A DNA stretch of 64,000 nt from CAWAYH01 sp963786195 (GTDB lineage: Bacteria > Acidobacteriota > Vicinamibacteria > Vicinamibacterales > 2-12-FULL-66-21). Positions 56,544 through 64,000 of this stretch are shown here, in pieces. The DNA is taken from contig CAWAYH010000011.1 in the NCBI GenBank assembly GCA_963786195.1, positions 558,001 through 622,000 on the forward strand. The letters are read 5' to 3'. The number at the start of each line of letters is the position of its first letter. Positions within the stretch are counted from its first letter, which is position 1. The position numbers were made by a program, and so were the translations under genes. The notes beneath the pieces are model-generated. The model did not search any database. It had not been told where the DNA came from and saw only the letters and a list, made by a program, of their open reading frames with translations.

Positions 56544-57806
56544 ATGTATCAGATCGGTGGTTGGCTGCACCTTCGCTCGGATCGTCGCCAGGCCTCGTCT
56601 GATCCCCGCGCGCGCATCGGCGCGAACGTGGTCTTTCTCGGACTGACGAGTCTCTTTACCGACGTGTCGTCGGAAATGGTCGTCAGCGTGCTTCCGATCT
56701 ATCTCGTGACATTCCTCCGGCTGAGTCCGGTGCAGTTCGGCGTGGTCGACGGTCTCTACAACGGCGTCGCCGGCGTGATGCAACTCTTCGGAGGCGTGAT
56801 CGCCGATCGCCTGAAGCGCTACAAGGAGATCGCCGCAGCCGGCTACGCGGCTTCTGCGTTGTGCCGCCTGGGACTGCTGGCCACCACGACATGGACGGGG
56901 ATCGCCGCCGTTCTCGTGATCGATCGTCTCGGCAAGGGACTGAGAACGGCGCCGCGCGACGCCCTCATTTCGCTGAGCGTCTCCCGCGAACGGCTCGCGA
57001 CGGCATTCGGCATCCACCGCGCACTCGACGCGCTTGGCGCCATGCTGGGCCCGGTGCTGGCGTTCGTGTTGCTGGCCGTCGTGCCCGGGGGCTTTGACGT
57101 CATCTTCGTCACCAGCTTCTGCGCGGCCGTGCTCGGGCTCGCGGTGCTCGGGTGCTTCGTAGAGAACCGCACGCCCACAACCGACCCTGAACACGCGCTT
57201 CACCCAAGCGCCGGGCGGGCGCTTCGGCTCCTTCGGCGCCCCGAGTTCAGACACCTGGCGCTCTGCGCCGTGATGCTGAGTCTCGCGACGATCAGCGACG
57301 CGTTCGTCTACCTCGTGCTGCAGCGCCGCATGAACTTCGCCGCCGGCTCGTTCCCCCTGCTCTACCTGCTCACGTCGCTCGGCTATCTGGCGCTCGCAGT
57401 GCCGGCGGGCAGGCTCGCGGATCGCGTCGGTCGATTCCGGGTGTTCTGCTGTGGCTACGCATTGTTGCTGGTGCTGGACGGACTGCTGCTCTTGACCGAG
57501 CCCGGGATGACGGTACTGGCGACCGCGTTGCTGCTCCTGGGTGCCCACTACGCGGCGACCGAGGGCGTACTCATGGCGCTTGGAAGCGCCGCGCTGCCGC
57601 CGGAACTTCGGGCAAGTGGACTCGCGGTGCTCACGACAGCCACTGCGTTCGCCCGGCTGGCGGCGTCGATTCTGTTTGGTCTGATCTGGACACGGTTCGG
57701 ACTGGGACCGACCGTTGCGACATTCCTTGTCGCGCTTACCGTTGCGCTCCTGCTAGCCTTGATGGGACGACCTCGAACCGCGCCGCCCGCGTTCCGTCAT
57801 GCCTGA
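56544..57806 (+). CDS. Major facilitator superfamily transporter
   Basis: Inner-membrane transporter of 420 residues with about 12 hydrophobic segments. The family loop DRLGKGLRTAPRDALISLSV lies after helix 4 and GRLADRVGRFRVFCCGYALL in the second half. SLFTDVSSEMVVSVLPIYL near the start is typical of a subgroup of bacterial MFS permeases often annotated as drug or sugar exporters. Starts at ATG 56544; the last 8 bases overlap the next gene. Substrate unknown. Confidence 0.88.
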   Translation: MYQIGGWLHLRSDRRQASSDPRARIGANVVFLGLTSLFTDVSSEMVVSVLPIYLVTFLRLSPVQFGVVDGLYNGVAGVMQLFGGVIADRLKRYKEIAAAGYAASALCRLGLLATTTWTGIAAVLVIDRLGKGLRTAPRDALISLSVSRERLATAFGIHRALDALGAMLGPVLAFVLLAVVPGGFDVIFVTSFCAAVLGLAVLGCFVENRTPTTDPEHALHPSAGRALRLLRRPEFRHLALCAVMLSLATISDAFVYLVLQRRMNFAAGSFPLLYLLTSLGYLALAVPAGRLADRVGRFRVFCCGYALLLVLDGLLLLTEPGMTVLATALLLLGAHYAATEGVLMALGSAALPPELRASGLAVLTTATAFARLAASILFGLIWTRFGLGPTVATFLVALTVALLLALMGRPRTAPPAFRHA

Positions 57807-58842
57807 TGTCACCGCGCGTCGTATCGCCGTGTTCGCCGTCATCGCGCTTCTCTGCGTCGGCACGGCAACTGTCTACGTCCTCGACGCGAGGCGCAGATCG
57901 ACGGCCGCCGATGGCCTCGTCTCTGCGGGCATCCGGGTCGTCGAAGACCCCGCCGACCTGTCCAGGATCGCGGCGGCGCCGCACGTGGCGTTTCGCAACA
58001 CGGCATCCGGCAGAGGATACGGGCTGACGGTGCTTGCCGGCCTCGATGATCCGGACGGCCCGCGCTGGCTGACCGGCCTGGCCTGCGATCGCGTGGACTT
58101 CGCGGGTGGATTCGGCAGCTGTCTGGCGTCGGACGGTCGTGTGTACGCGAAGTACGTCGCCAGGATTTTCGACGCGTCGTTCAACGTGCTACACACTGTC
58201 GCTCTCAACGGCGTGCCCAGCCGGACGCGCGTCGCCCCGAACGGCCGCCTGGCGGCTGCAACCGTGTTCGTGACGGGTCACTCCTATGCGGCCGGGGCGT
58301 TTTCGACGCAGACGACCTTGATGGACACGGGGAGCGGAACGGTGCTTGCCGATCTGGAGCAGTTCACGGTCATTCGAGACGGCGCGCCGTTCAGGGCTGC
58401 GGACTTCAACTTCTGGGGCGTGACGTTCGCGCCGGATTCCAATCGTTTCTACGCGACGCTCGCCACGGGCGGTCAGCTGCTTCTCGTGGAAGGCGACGCG
58501 CGCGCGCGCGCCGCCAGGGTACTGCGGCCCGACGTCGAGTGCCCGTCACTGTCTCCCGACGGCAGTCGTCTCGGTTTCAAGAAGCGGACGTTGGAAGGCG
58601 GCGCGCTTCGCTGGCGATTGGCCGTTCTCGATCTCGCCTCGATGACCGAGCGCGTCCTGACGGAGCCGCGCAGTATCGACGATCAGGTGGAATGGCTCGA
58701 CGATCGGCGACTGGTCTATGCCGCGCCGGATGACCAGGAGGGCAGGGGAGGCACCAGCGTGTGGGCACTGGACGTTGACGCCGCCAAACCGCCTGTCCTG
58801 TGGCTGCGCGGCGCCTACTCACCGTCGGTCGTGCCTCAGTAG
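57799..58842 (+). CDS. Membrane-anchored TolB-like beta-propeller protein
   Basis: Protein of 347 residues with an N-terminal membrane anchor or uncleaved signal (RRIAVFAVIALLCVGTATVYVL), then repeated blades (GVPSRTRVAPNGRLAAATVF, FWGVTFAPDSNRFYATLATGG, CPSLSPDGSRLGFKKRT, DQVEWLDDRRLVYAAPDD). The SPDG and APDSN turns are the TolB/WD40-like repeat pattern. The start overlaps the MFS stop, suggesting coupling and perhaps a joint role in export. No enzyme motif seen. Confidence 0.85.
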   Translation: MPDVTARRIAVFAVIALLCVGTATVYVLDARRRSTAADGLVSAGIRVVEDPADLSRIAAAPHVAFRNTASGRGYGLTVLAGLDDPDGPRWLTGLACDRVDFAGGFGSCLASDGRVYAKYVARIFDASFNVLHTVALNGVPSRTRVAPNGRLAAATVFVTGHSYAAGAFSTQTTLMDTGSGTVLADLEQFTVIRDGAPFRAADFNFWGVTFAPDSNRFYATLATGGQLLLVEGDARARAARVLRPDVECPSLSPDGSRLGFKKRTLEGGALRWRLAVLDLASMTERVLTEPRSIDDQVEWLDDRRLVYAAPDDQEGRGGTSVWALDVDAAKPPVLWLRGAYSPSVVPQ

Positions 58843-58860
58843 CAGAACCCCGCCTTGCAC

Positions 58861-59871
58861 TCAGACGGCGATCGCGTCGGCCGTCATGGCCATCACCGGT
58901 TCGCGTACGCTCAGAAACACGCGGGCGCCGGCGTGAAGCTGCAAGGCTCTGCACCGATCGTGGGGTATCTCCACGAACACCTCGCCCCACTCAGCCATCA
59001 GCTCGAGTTTGACGACAGGCCCTGCCGCGTTGAGGCGCAGCAGCCTGGCTTCGAACTGTTCGGGTGCGCGTCGCTGCAGGTGGACCTCGAGCATGTGAGG
59101 CCGGACGGCGAAATCGCTGGATGGGAAAGCGGTGCTGCCGGGCAGGAAGTTCATGTCGCCGAGGAAACGGCACACGAACTCGCTGGCGGGCCGGTGATAG
59201 ACCGCCTCCGACGATCCAATCTGCTCGACGCGGCCGCCGTTCATGACGACGACTTCGTCCGCCAGTTCCAGCGCTTCCTCCTGATCGTGGGTCACGAAGA
59301 GCGTCGTGACGTGTACTTCGTCATGCAGGCGGCGGAGCCATCGCCGCAGCTCTTTGCGTACCCGCGCGTCCAGAGCGCCGAACGGCTCGTCGAGCAGCAG
59401 CACGCGCGGCTCGACCGCGAGCGCACGAGCCAGGGCGACGCGCTGCCGTTGACCCCCGGAAAGCGCCGAAGGGTGACGATCGGCCATTCCCTCGAGTTGC
59501 ACCAGCGCCAGGAGCTCGTTCACGCGCCGTGCGATCTCGTCGCGTGCGGGCCTGCGCTCGCGAGGCTGCACGCGCAAGCCGAACGCCACGTTGTCGAACA
59601 CGCTCATGTGCTTGAAAAGGGCGTAATGCTGGAACACGAAGCCGACTCCACGGTCGCGAATCTGTTGCCGGGTCGCATCACGTCCGTTCAGCTCCACGCG
59701 ACCGTCGTCGGGGGTCTCGAGTCCCGCGATGACCCTGAGCAGCGTCGTCTTGCCTGAGCCGGAAGGGCCGAGGAGGGCGACGAGCCCACCGGCCGGGACA
59801 GAAAACGTGACGTCGTCGAGCGCGGTGAAGGTGCCGAAGCGCTTGCTGATATTGGTGACTGCAATGCTCAT
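58861..59871 (-). CDS. cysA: Sulfate/thiosulfate ABC importer ATP-binding protein
   Basis: ATPase of 336 residues that powers sulfate import. Walker A GPSGSGKTT, signature LSGGQRQRVALARALA, Walker B LLLDEPFGALD and H-loop VTHDQEEAL are intact. The C-terminal TOBE-like region begins FAVRPHMLEVHLQRRAPEQF, as in CysA. ATG 59871 overlaps the stop of cysW. Last gene of the minus-strand operon porin-sbp-cysT-cysW-cysA. Confidence 0.94.
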   Translation of the reverse strand: MSIAVTNISKRFGTFTALDDVTFSVPAGGLVALLGPSGSGKTTLLRVIAGLETPDDGRVELNGRDATRQQIRDRGVGFVFQHYALFKHMSVFDNVAFGLRVQPRERRPARDEIARRVNELLALVQLEGMADRHPSALSGGQRQRVALARALAVEPRVLLLDEPFGALDARVRKELRRWLRRLHDEVHVTTLFVTHDQEEALELADEVVVMNGGRVEQIGSSEAVYHRPASEFVCRFLGDMNFLPGSTAFPSSDFAVRPHMLEVHLQRRAPEQFEARLLRLNAAGPVVKLELMAEWGEVFVEIPHDRCRALQLHAGARVFLSVREPVMAMTADAIAV

Positions 59872-60725
59872 GACGTGGCCTGTGATTCTCGAGTGCCAGC
59901 TTTCCACTCGACGAAGCTCGTGCCAGCGACGGTGACGAGCGCGAACAGGGTGAGCACCGTCGCTACGCCGAACGCCGCCGCGAAGTTGTATTCGTTGTAG
60001 AGGATCTCGATGTGCAGGGGCGCCGTGGTTGTCATCCCGCGGATGTGGCCCGAGACGACCGACACGGCCCCGAACTCACCCACGGCCCTGGCCGTCAGCA
60101 AGACGACACCGTAGAGAAGTCCCCACCGCACTTTCGGAAGCGTGACGCGGAAGAACGTCTGCCAGAATCCGGCGCCCAGCCCGAAGGCCGCGAGCTCTTC
60201 GTCGACACCCTGTTCTGTCATCAGCGGAATCAGCTCGCGGGCCACGAACGGTACGGTGACGAAGAGCGTCGCCAATACGATGCCCGGCACCGCAAAGATG
60301 ATCTGAATGCCGCGGGCGTCCAGCCAGGGCCCGAAGACACCGTGCACTCCGAACAAGAGTACGAAGACCAGACCGGAGATGACAGGCGAGACGGCAAAAG
60401 GCAGATCGATCAGCGTGATCAGCGCGTGTTTACCGGGAAAGTCACAGCGGGTGATGCCGGACGCTGCGGCGACGCCGAACAGGATGTTGAGCGGCACCGA
60501 GATGCCGACGGCGATCGCCGTCAGCGTCAGCGCGGCCACCGTGTCCGGTGCGCTGACGGCGTCCCGAAATACTCGCACGCCACTCTCGAACGCGCCGGCG
60601 AAGACGGCGGCGAGCGGCAACAACAGGAAGACGATGAGGAATCCGCCACCGATGAGCGACAGCGTCCACCGGACCCATCGGGGATCCGCGAGCGCGGGCC
60701 GGCCGACCGTGTTGTCTCGGGTCAT
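59868..60725 (-). CDS. cysW: Sulfate ABC importer permease CysW
   Basis: Inner-membrane permease of 285 residues with six hydrophobic segments. The binding-protein-dependent transport motif region VDEELAAFGLGAGFWQTFFR faces CysA. GEFGAVSVVSGHIRGMTTTAPLHIE is typical of CysW. Pairs with CysT to form the sulfate channel. It starts 8 bases after the cysT stop and overlaps cysA. Confidence 0.94.
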   Translation of the reverse strand: MTRDNTVGRPALADPRWVRWTLSLIGGGFLIVFLLLPLAAVFAGAFESGVRVFRDAVSAPDTVAALTLTAIAVGISVPLNILFGVAAASGITRCDFPGKHALITLIDLPFAVSPVISGLVFVLLFGVHGVFGPWLDARGIQIIFAVPGIVLATLFVTVPFVARELIPLMTEQGVDEELAAFGLGAGFWQTFFRVTLPKVRWGLLYGVVLLTARAVGEFGAVSVVSGHIRGMTTTAPLHIEILYNEYNFAAAFGVATVLTLFALVTVAGTSFVEWKAGTRESQATS

Positions 60726-60733
60726 GTTTCAGC

Positions 60734-61561
60734 TCACGCGGCTGCCGCGGCGCGCCCCGCCCGGCTCTGAAGGAGGTTGATGGCGAGCAACAGAACGAAC
60801 GAGAGGCCCAGCATCACGGCGCCGATCGCCGTGGCTCCGGCGTAGTCGTATTGCTCCAGCCTGGTCATGATGAGGAGCGTGCTGACCTCGGTCTTCATCG
60901 GGAGGTTTCCCGAAATGAACACGATGGACCCGTACTCGCCGATCCCGCGTGCGAAGGCGAGCGTAAAGCCGGTCAGGAGCGAGGGCAGTACGGCCGGACC
61001 GATGACGCGGATGAACGTCTGACGCCGCGTGGCGCCGAGGCTGACCGCCGCTTCCTCGAGCTCACGTTCGAGCTCCCGCAGCACGGGTTGCACCGTGCGA
61101 ACGACGAACGGCAGCCCGACGAAGATCAGCGCCACGACGATGCCGAGACGGGTGTACGCGATGGGGATGCCGTATGAAGCGGCCGGCCCACCGATCCAGC
61201 CTTGCGGGGAATACAAGGCGGTGAGCGCAATCCCCGCGACTGCCGTGGGCAGCGCAAACGGAAGGTCGACCATCGCATCGAGGAGCGCGCGGCCGGTGAA
61301 ACGGTACCGGACCAGCACCCAGGCGGCGATCGCTCCGAACACGGCGTTGACGCCTGCGGCCGCCAGCGCCGTACCGAATGTGACCTGATAGGCGGCCAGC
61401 GCCCGCGGCGCACTGACGGCCTCCCAGAATTCGGGCAGCGTCTGCTGCGCGCTCCGCGCGACGAGGCCGGTCAGCGGAATGAGCACCAGGAGGCTGAGAT
61501 ACGTCAGCGAGAGTCCGAGCGCCAGACCGGCACCGGGCATGCGCGAACGGATGATCGGCAT
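60734..61561 (-). CDS. cysT: Sulfate ABC importer permease CysT (CysU)
   Basis: Inner-membrane permease of 275 residues, six hydrophobic segments. LERELEEAAVSLGATRRQTFIRV is the EAA loop that contacts CysA, and GEYGSIVFISGNLPMKTEV is the CysT-type segment. ATG 61561 follows the sbp stop by 4 bases. Works with CysW and CysA downstream and Sbp upstream. Confidence 0.94.
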   Translation of the reverse strand: MPIIRSRMPGAGLALGLSLTYLSLLVLIPLTGLVARSAQQTLPEFWEAVSAPRALAAYQVTFGTALAAAGVNAVFGAIAAWVLVRYRFTGRALLDAMVDLPFALPTAVAGIALTALYSPQGWIGGPAASYGIPIAYTRLGIVVALIFVGLPFVVRTVQPVLRELERELEEAAVSLGATRRQTFIRVIGPAVLPSLLTGFTLAFARGIGEYGSIVFISGNLPMKTEVSTLLIMTRLEQYDYAGATAIGAVMLGLSFVLLLAINLLQSRAGRAAAAA

Positions 61562-61565
61562 CTGC

Positions 61566-62588
61566 CTAGGTCCGTCCCGCCATGATCTGGTCGAACACGC
61601 CGCCTTCGCTGAAGTGCACACGCTGGGCGTCGGTCCAGCTGCCGAACAGCTCGGCCAGCGTGAAGAGCTGCGTCTTCACGAAATGGTCGGTGTGTTTTCG
61701 CATGACCGACTCGAGCGTCGGCCGGTAGTGATGCCTGGCTGCGAGCTCCTGCCCCGGCTCGGAGAAGAGGTATTCGAGATACGCCTGCGCAACCGCGCGG
61801 GACTTGCGGCGATCGACGACTTTGTCAACCAGCGAGACAGGCGGCTCTGCGAGGATGCTCGCGGGTGGCGCGACGATCTCGAGCTGGTCGCGACCGAGCC
61901 GCGCCATCGCGAGCAGCGCTTCGTTCTCCCACGTCACGAGCACGTCGCCGATCCCTCGCTGCACGAACGTCGTCGTCGAGCCGCGCGCACCGGAATCCAG
62001 GACCGGGACGTTCGCGAAGATCCTGGTGACCAGGTCCCGCGCCTTCGCGTCGCTGCCCGTCTTCTTTTTCTCTGCGCCCCATGCCGCGAGGTAATTCCAC
62101 CTCGCGCCGCCCGACGTCTTCGGGTTCGGCGTGATGACCGCCACACCCGGCCGGGCCAGATCGCTCCAGTCGCGAATCTTCTTCGGGTTGCCCTTGCGCA
62201 CGAGGAAGACGATCGTCGATGTGTACGGCGTGCTGTTGTGAGGCAGCCGCTTCTGCCAGTCCGACGGCACGAGCCGGCCGTGCTGATAGAGCGCGTCGAT
62301 GTCGAAGCCGAGTGCCAGCGTGACGACATCGGCCTGGAGTCCGTCGATCACGGAACGGGCCTGCTTGCTTGAACCGCCGTGCGACTGGTTGATCACGACC
62401 GTCTGACCGGTCCGGCTCTTCCAGTCCGCCGCGAACGCGGCGTTGAGCTCCTGGTACAACTCGCGCGTCGGGTCGTAGGACACGTTGAGCAGCGTCACCG
62501 TGCCCTGACGCGCGGACAGACCCATGGGCGTCGCGATGACGATGGCCAGCAGAATGGACAAGACGAGGCTGCGCGTGCGAAAGACCAC
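61566..62588 (-). CDS. sbp: Periplasmic sulfate-binding protein
   Basis: Solute-binding protein of 340 residues. A signal peptide (SLVLSILLAIVIATPMGLSA) is followed by LLNVSYDPTRELYQELNAAF, QSHGGSSKQARSVIDGLQAD (sulfate-contacting region) and the late segment TWENEALLAM. These are hallmarks of the sulfate/thiosulfate-binding Sbp/CysP family. It delivers sulfate to CysTWA encoded downstream. Start ATG 62588. Confidence 0.94.
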   Translation of the reverse strand: MVFRTRSLVLSILLAIVIATPMGLSARQGTVTLLNVSYDPTRELYQELNAAFAADWKSRTGQTVVINQSHGGSSKQARSVIDGLQADVVTLALGFDIDALYQHGRLVPSDWQKRLPHNSTPYTSTIVFLVRKGNPKKIRDWSDLARPGVAVITPNPKTSGGARWNYLAAWGAEKKKTGSDAKARDLVTRIFANVPVLDSGARGSTTTFVQRGIGDVLVTWENEALLAMARLGRDQLEIVAPPASILAEPPVSLVDKVVDRRKSRAVAQAYLEYLFSEPGQELAARHHYRPTLESVMRKHTDHFVKTQLFTLAELFGSWTDAQRVHFSEGGVFDQIMAGRT

Positions 62589-62602
62589 GTTGAGAACTCC
62601 TG

Positions 62603-64000
62603 TCAGAAGGCGAACTGCATGCGGGTGAGGACGTCACGTTCCGTCGGACGATCGCCGACGACCGCGCCGCCCGCGAACCGCGTCTCGTGGAAGCTGAGCG
62701 AGCACTTGACGGACCGATTCAGGTACCAGTTCGCGCCCGCCGCCCATTCGGTGGCCGTCCGCGCAGCCGCGGCGGGATCGGCGAGCACCGGGAAGGCGTC
62801 GCGATCGACGGCGAGCCGCGTGACGCGCCCGGTGAGTTCGATGGCACCCCAGCGGCCGCTCGCGGGATCGAAGTCGCGTCGAGCCTGAACACCCCGATAG
62901 GACGCGGCTTCGCCCGTCAGGACGACCGAGCCCGCGACCACCCAGGCCGCATTGTCGATGGACCGGCTGACCGCACCGGCGCGGACCTGCTGACGCGAGA
63001 CCGTCTGCTCGGCGAGGACGCCGAAGCGGTCGTAGTACCAGTAGCCCTGCAGCGACGTGCGCACGCGGTCTCCGTCGGCGACAGCGGTGCCGTCCGCGGT
63101 CGCGTCGGCGCGGTACCGGAAGAAGGTCTGGGCGCCCGCGGTGCGAAACGTCGGCAGACCGGGGGTCGCGCGCGTGCCGATTTCGCGGCCTGCGCTGCCC
63201 GCGAACCCGACGCCTAGTCCTTTGAGCGCGCCGTGCGTCTTCCTGAACGGTTCGTAGAACACGCGCCCGATGACGTCTTTGCCCTCGCGATCGTCGAGGT
63301 CGGCGCTGCCACCGTCCACGACGCCGTTGACGACCGCAGCCTGGTAAGTCACGCGGCCTTCGGCAACCGCGCCGTGGAACATCAGCCCGAGATCACGGTT
63401 CGGCGCCAGCAGCGTGGGCGCCGCGCGCTCGATGAAGAGCAGGTCGAGGGCGGAGGCGAGACGTTCGAGCCCGAAGGGTGACTTGATCTTGCCCGCGCGG
63501 ACGTTGAAGAACGGCCGGAGCCGCGCGTCGATGTAGGACTCCTGCAGGACGACGCGGCCCTCGCCGAAATCGGGCATCACCTTGACATCGAATACCCGGA
63601 ACATCGTGGCTTCGACGACCGGACGGACCCGTCGCAGCAGGAACGTCGCGGGGGTCGAGGCGTGTCCGCCGCTGGCGTAGAAGCGTCCGTCGGACTGGAC
63701 GTAGCCGCGCAGTTTCAGCTGAAAGGCGCCGTCGGCGGATTTGAGGAGGAAGCCCTCGCGGCCGGCGCTCATGACGGGCTGCGCCGCGGCGCGCTCTGCC
63801 GCCTGTTCACGCTCGAGCTCGAGACTCCGCTGGAGGATCCGCACCCGCTGATCGAGCGCCTGCAGATCCTCGGCGAGCTTCGCGAGGCCGTCCGCGGCCG
63901 CGCTCGTGCGGGGCGCGGGGGCCGGTGTGCCGGAGGACAGCCGCTCCAACTCGGCCTGGAGCGCGCGAATGCGCTGAGCGAGATCGTCGATCTCCGCCGC
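62603..64000 (-). CDS. Phosphate-selective porin O/P-type outer-membrane porin, N-terminus beyond window
   Basis: Outer-membrane porin of the OprP/OprO family, at least 465 residues, 5' end outside the window. A coiled-coil start (IDDLAQRIRALQAELERL, then LAKLAEDLQALDQRVRIL) precedes a 16-strand-type barrel. FQLKLRGYVQSDGRFYASGG, VRAGKIKSPFGLERLASA and RDLGLMFHGAVAEGRVTYQ are conserved, and it ends NWYLNRSVKCSLSFHETRF...LTRMQFAF with a terminal Phe. It lies directly upstream of sbp, so here it probably admits sulfate or another anion rather than phosphate; that is inference from context. Frame intact. Confidence 0.9.
   Translation of the reverse strand, partial: AAEIDDLAQRIRALQAELERLSSGTPAPAPRTSAAADGLAKLAEDLQALDQRVRILQRSLELEREQAAERAAAQPVMSAGREGFLLKSADGAFQLKLRGYVQSDGRFYASGGHASTPATFLLRRVRPVVEATMFRVFDVKVMPDFGEGRVVLQESYIDARLRPFFNVRAGKIKSPFGLERLASALDLLFIERAAPTLLAPNRDLGLMFHGAVAEGRVTYQAAVVNGVVDGGSADLDDREGKDVIGRVFYEPFRKTHGALKGLGVGFAGSAGREIGTRATPGLPTFRTAGAQTFFRYRADATADGTAVADGDRVRTSLQGYWYYDRFGVLAEQTVSRQQVRAGAVSRSIDNAAWVVAGSVVLTGEAASYRGVQARRDFDPASGRWGAIELTGRVTRLAVDRDAFPVLADPAAAARTATEWAAGANWYLNRSVKCSLSFHETRFAGGAVVGDRPTERDVLTRMQFAF

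Overview
The window is GC-rich bacterial DNA. It holds one large surface-polysaccharide / PEP-CTERM (exosortase) locus followed by housekeeping and uptake genes. The combination of an exosortase with EpsI, a PEP-CTERM TPR lipoprotein, a PEP-CTERM-type sugar transferase, giant LamG-containing secreted proteins, a sigma-54 activator ending in a FNMP..YKRFLGFLRK segment, and a TMEM220-type protein suggests an acidobacterial soil bacterium (class Vicinamibacteria is my best guess). That is inference from gene content; there is no rRNA or other marker gene here.

Layout. 1-12.5 kb: sulfotransferase (cut by the window edge), GT4 transferases, a giant secreted NHL/LamG protein, a divergent O-ligase-like membrane protein, and a minus-strand sugar run (CDP-paratose-2-epimerase-like protein, HddA-like kinase, second epimerase, GT4). 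12.8-31.5 kb: three very large secreted mosaic proteins (two sorbosone-dehydrogenase-like propellers and a right-handed beta-helix protein) built from shared FN3-like, Ig-like and LamG modules, then gmhA and a second, bare beta-helix protein. 31.9-38.5 kb: plus-strand export and sugar operon (Wzm, Wzt, methyltransferase, pyruvyltransferase-like protein, GT4, DegT aminotransferase), with overlapping starts and stops. 47.9-38.4 kb on the minus strand: PEP-CTERM protein, exosortase, EpsI, TPR lipoprotein, a 55-aa tail-only ORF, a second PEP-CTERM protein, GT4, PEP-CTERM sugar transferase, gmhB and a Nudix hydrolase. 48-53 kb: signalling genes (GAF-GGDEF cyclase, YvcK, sigma-54 activator, lone receiver). 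53-64 kb: HDAC-like deacetylase, TMEM220, TonB receptor, MFS transporter, a propeller protein, and a sulfate uptake operon (porin, Sbp, CysT, CysW, CysA).

Working together: GmhA, GmhB and the HddA-like kinase would make D-glycero-D-manno-heptose 1-phosphate. The epimerases and DegT aminotransferase make other sugars, glycosyltransferases build the chain, Wzm/Wzt export it, and methyl-, pyruvyl- and sulfo-transferases could decorate it. The exosortase system processes secreted PEP-CTERM proteins, and the GGDEF and sigma-54 proteins could control output.

Thirteen genes in the first 52.2 kb are broken by about 18 apparent frameshifts. Every one is a net +1 (one extra base), on both strands, and there are none in the last 11.7 kb. 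I therefore annotate these genes as single reading units. The most unusual protein feature is an esterase-like alpha/beta-hydrolase domain of about 270 residues, inserted inside the propeller of the protein at 17765-23267 and absent from its neighbour paralogue.
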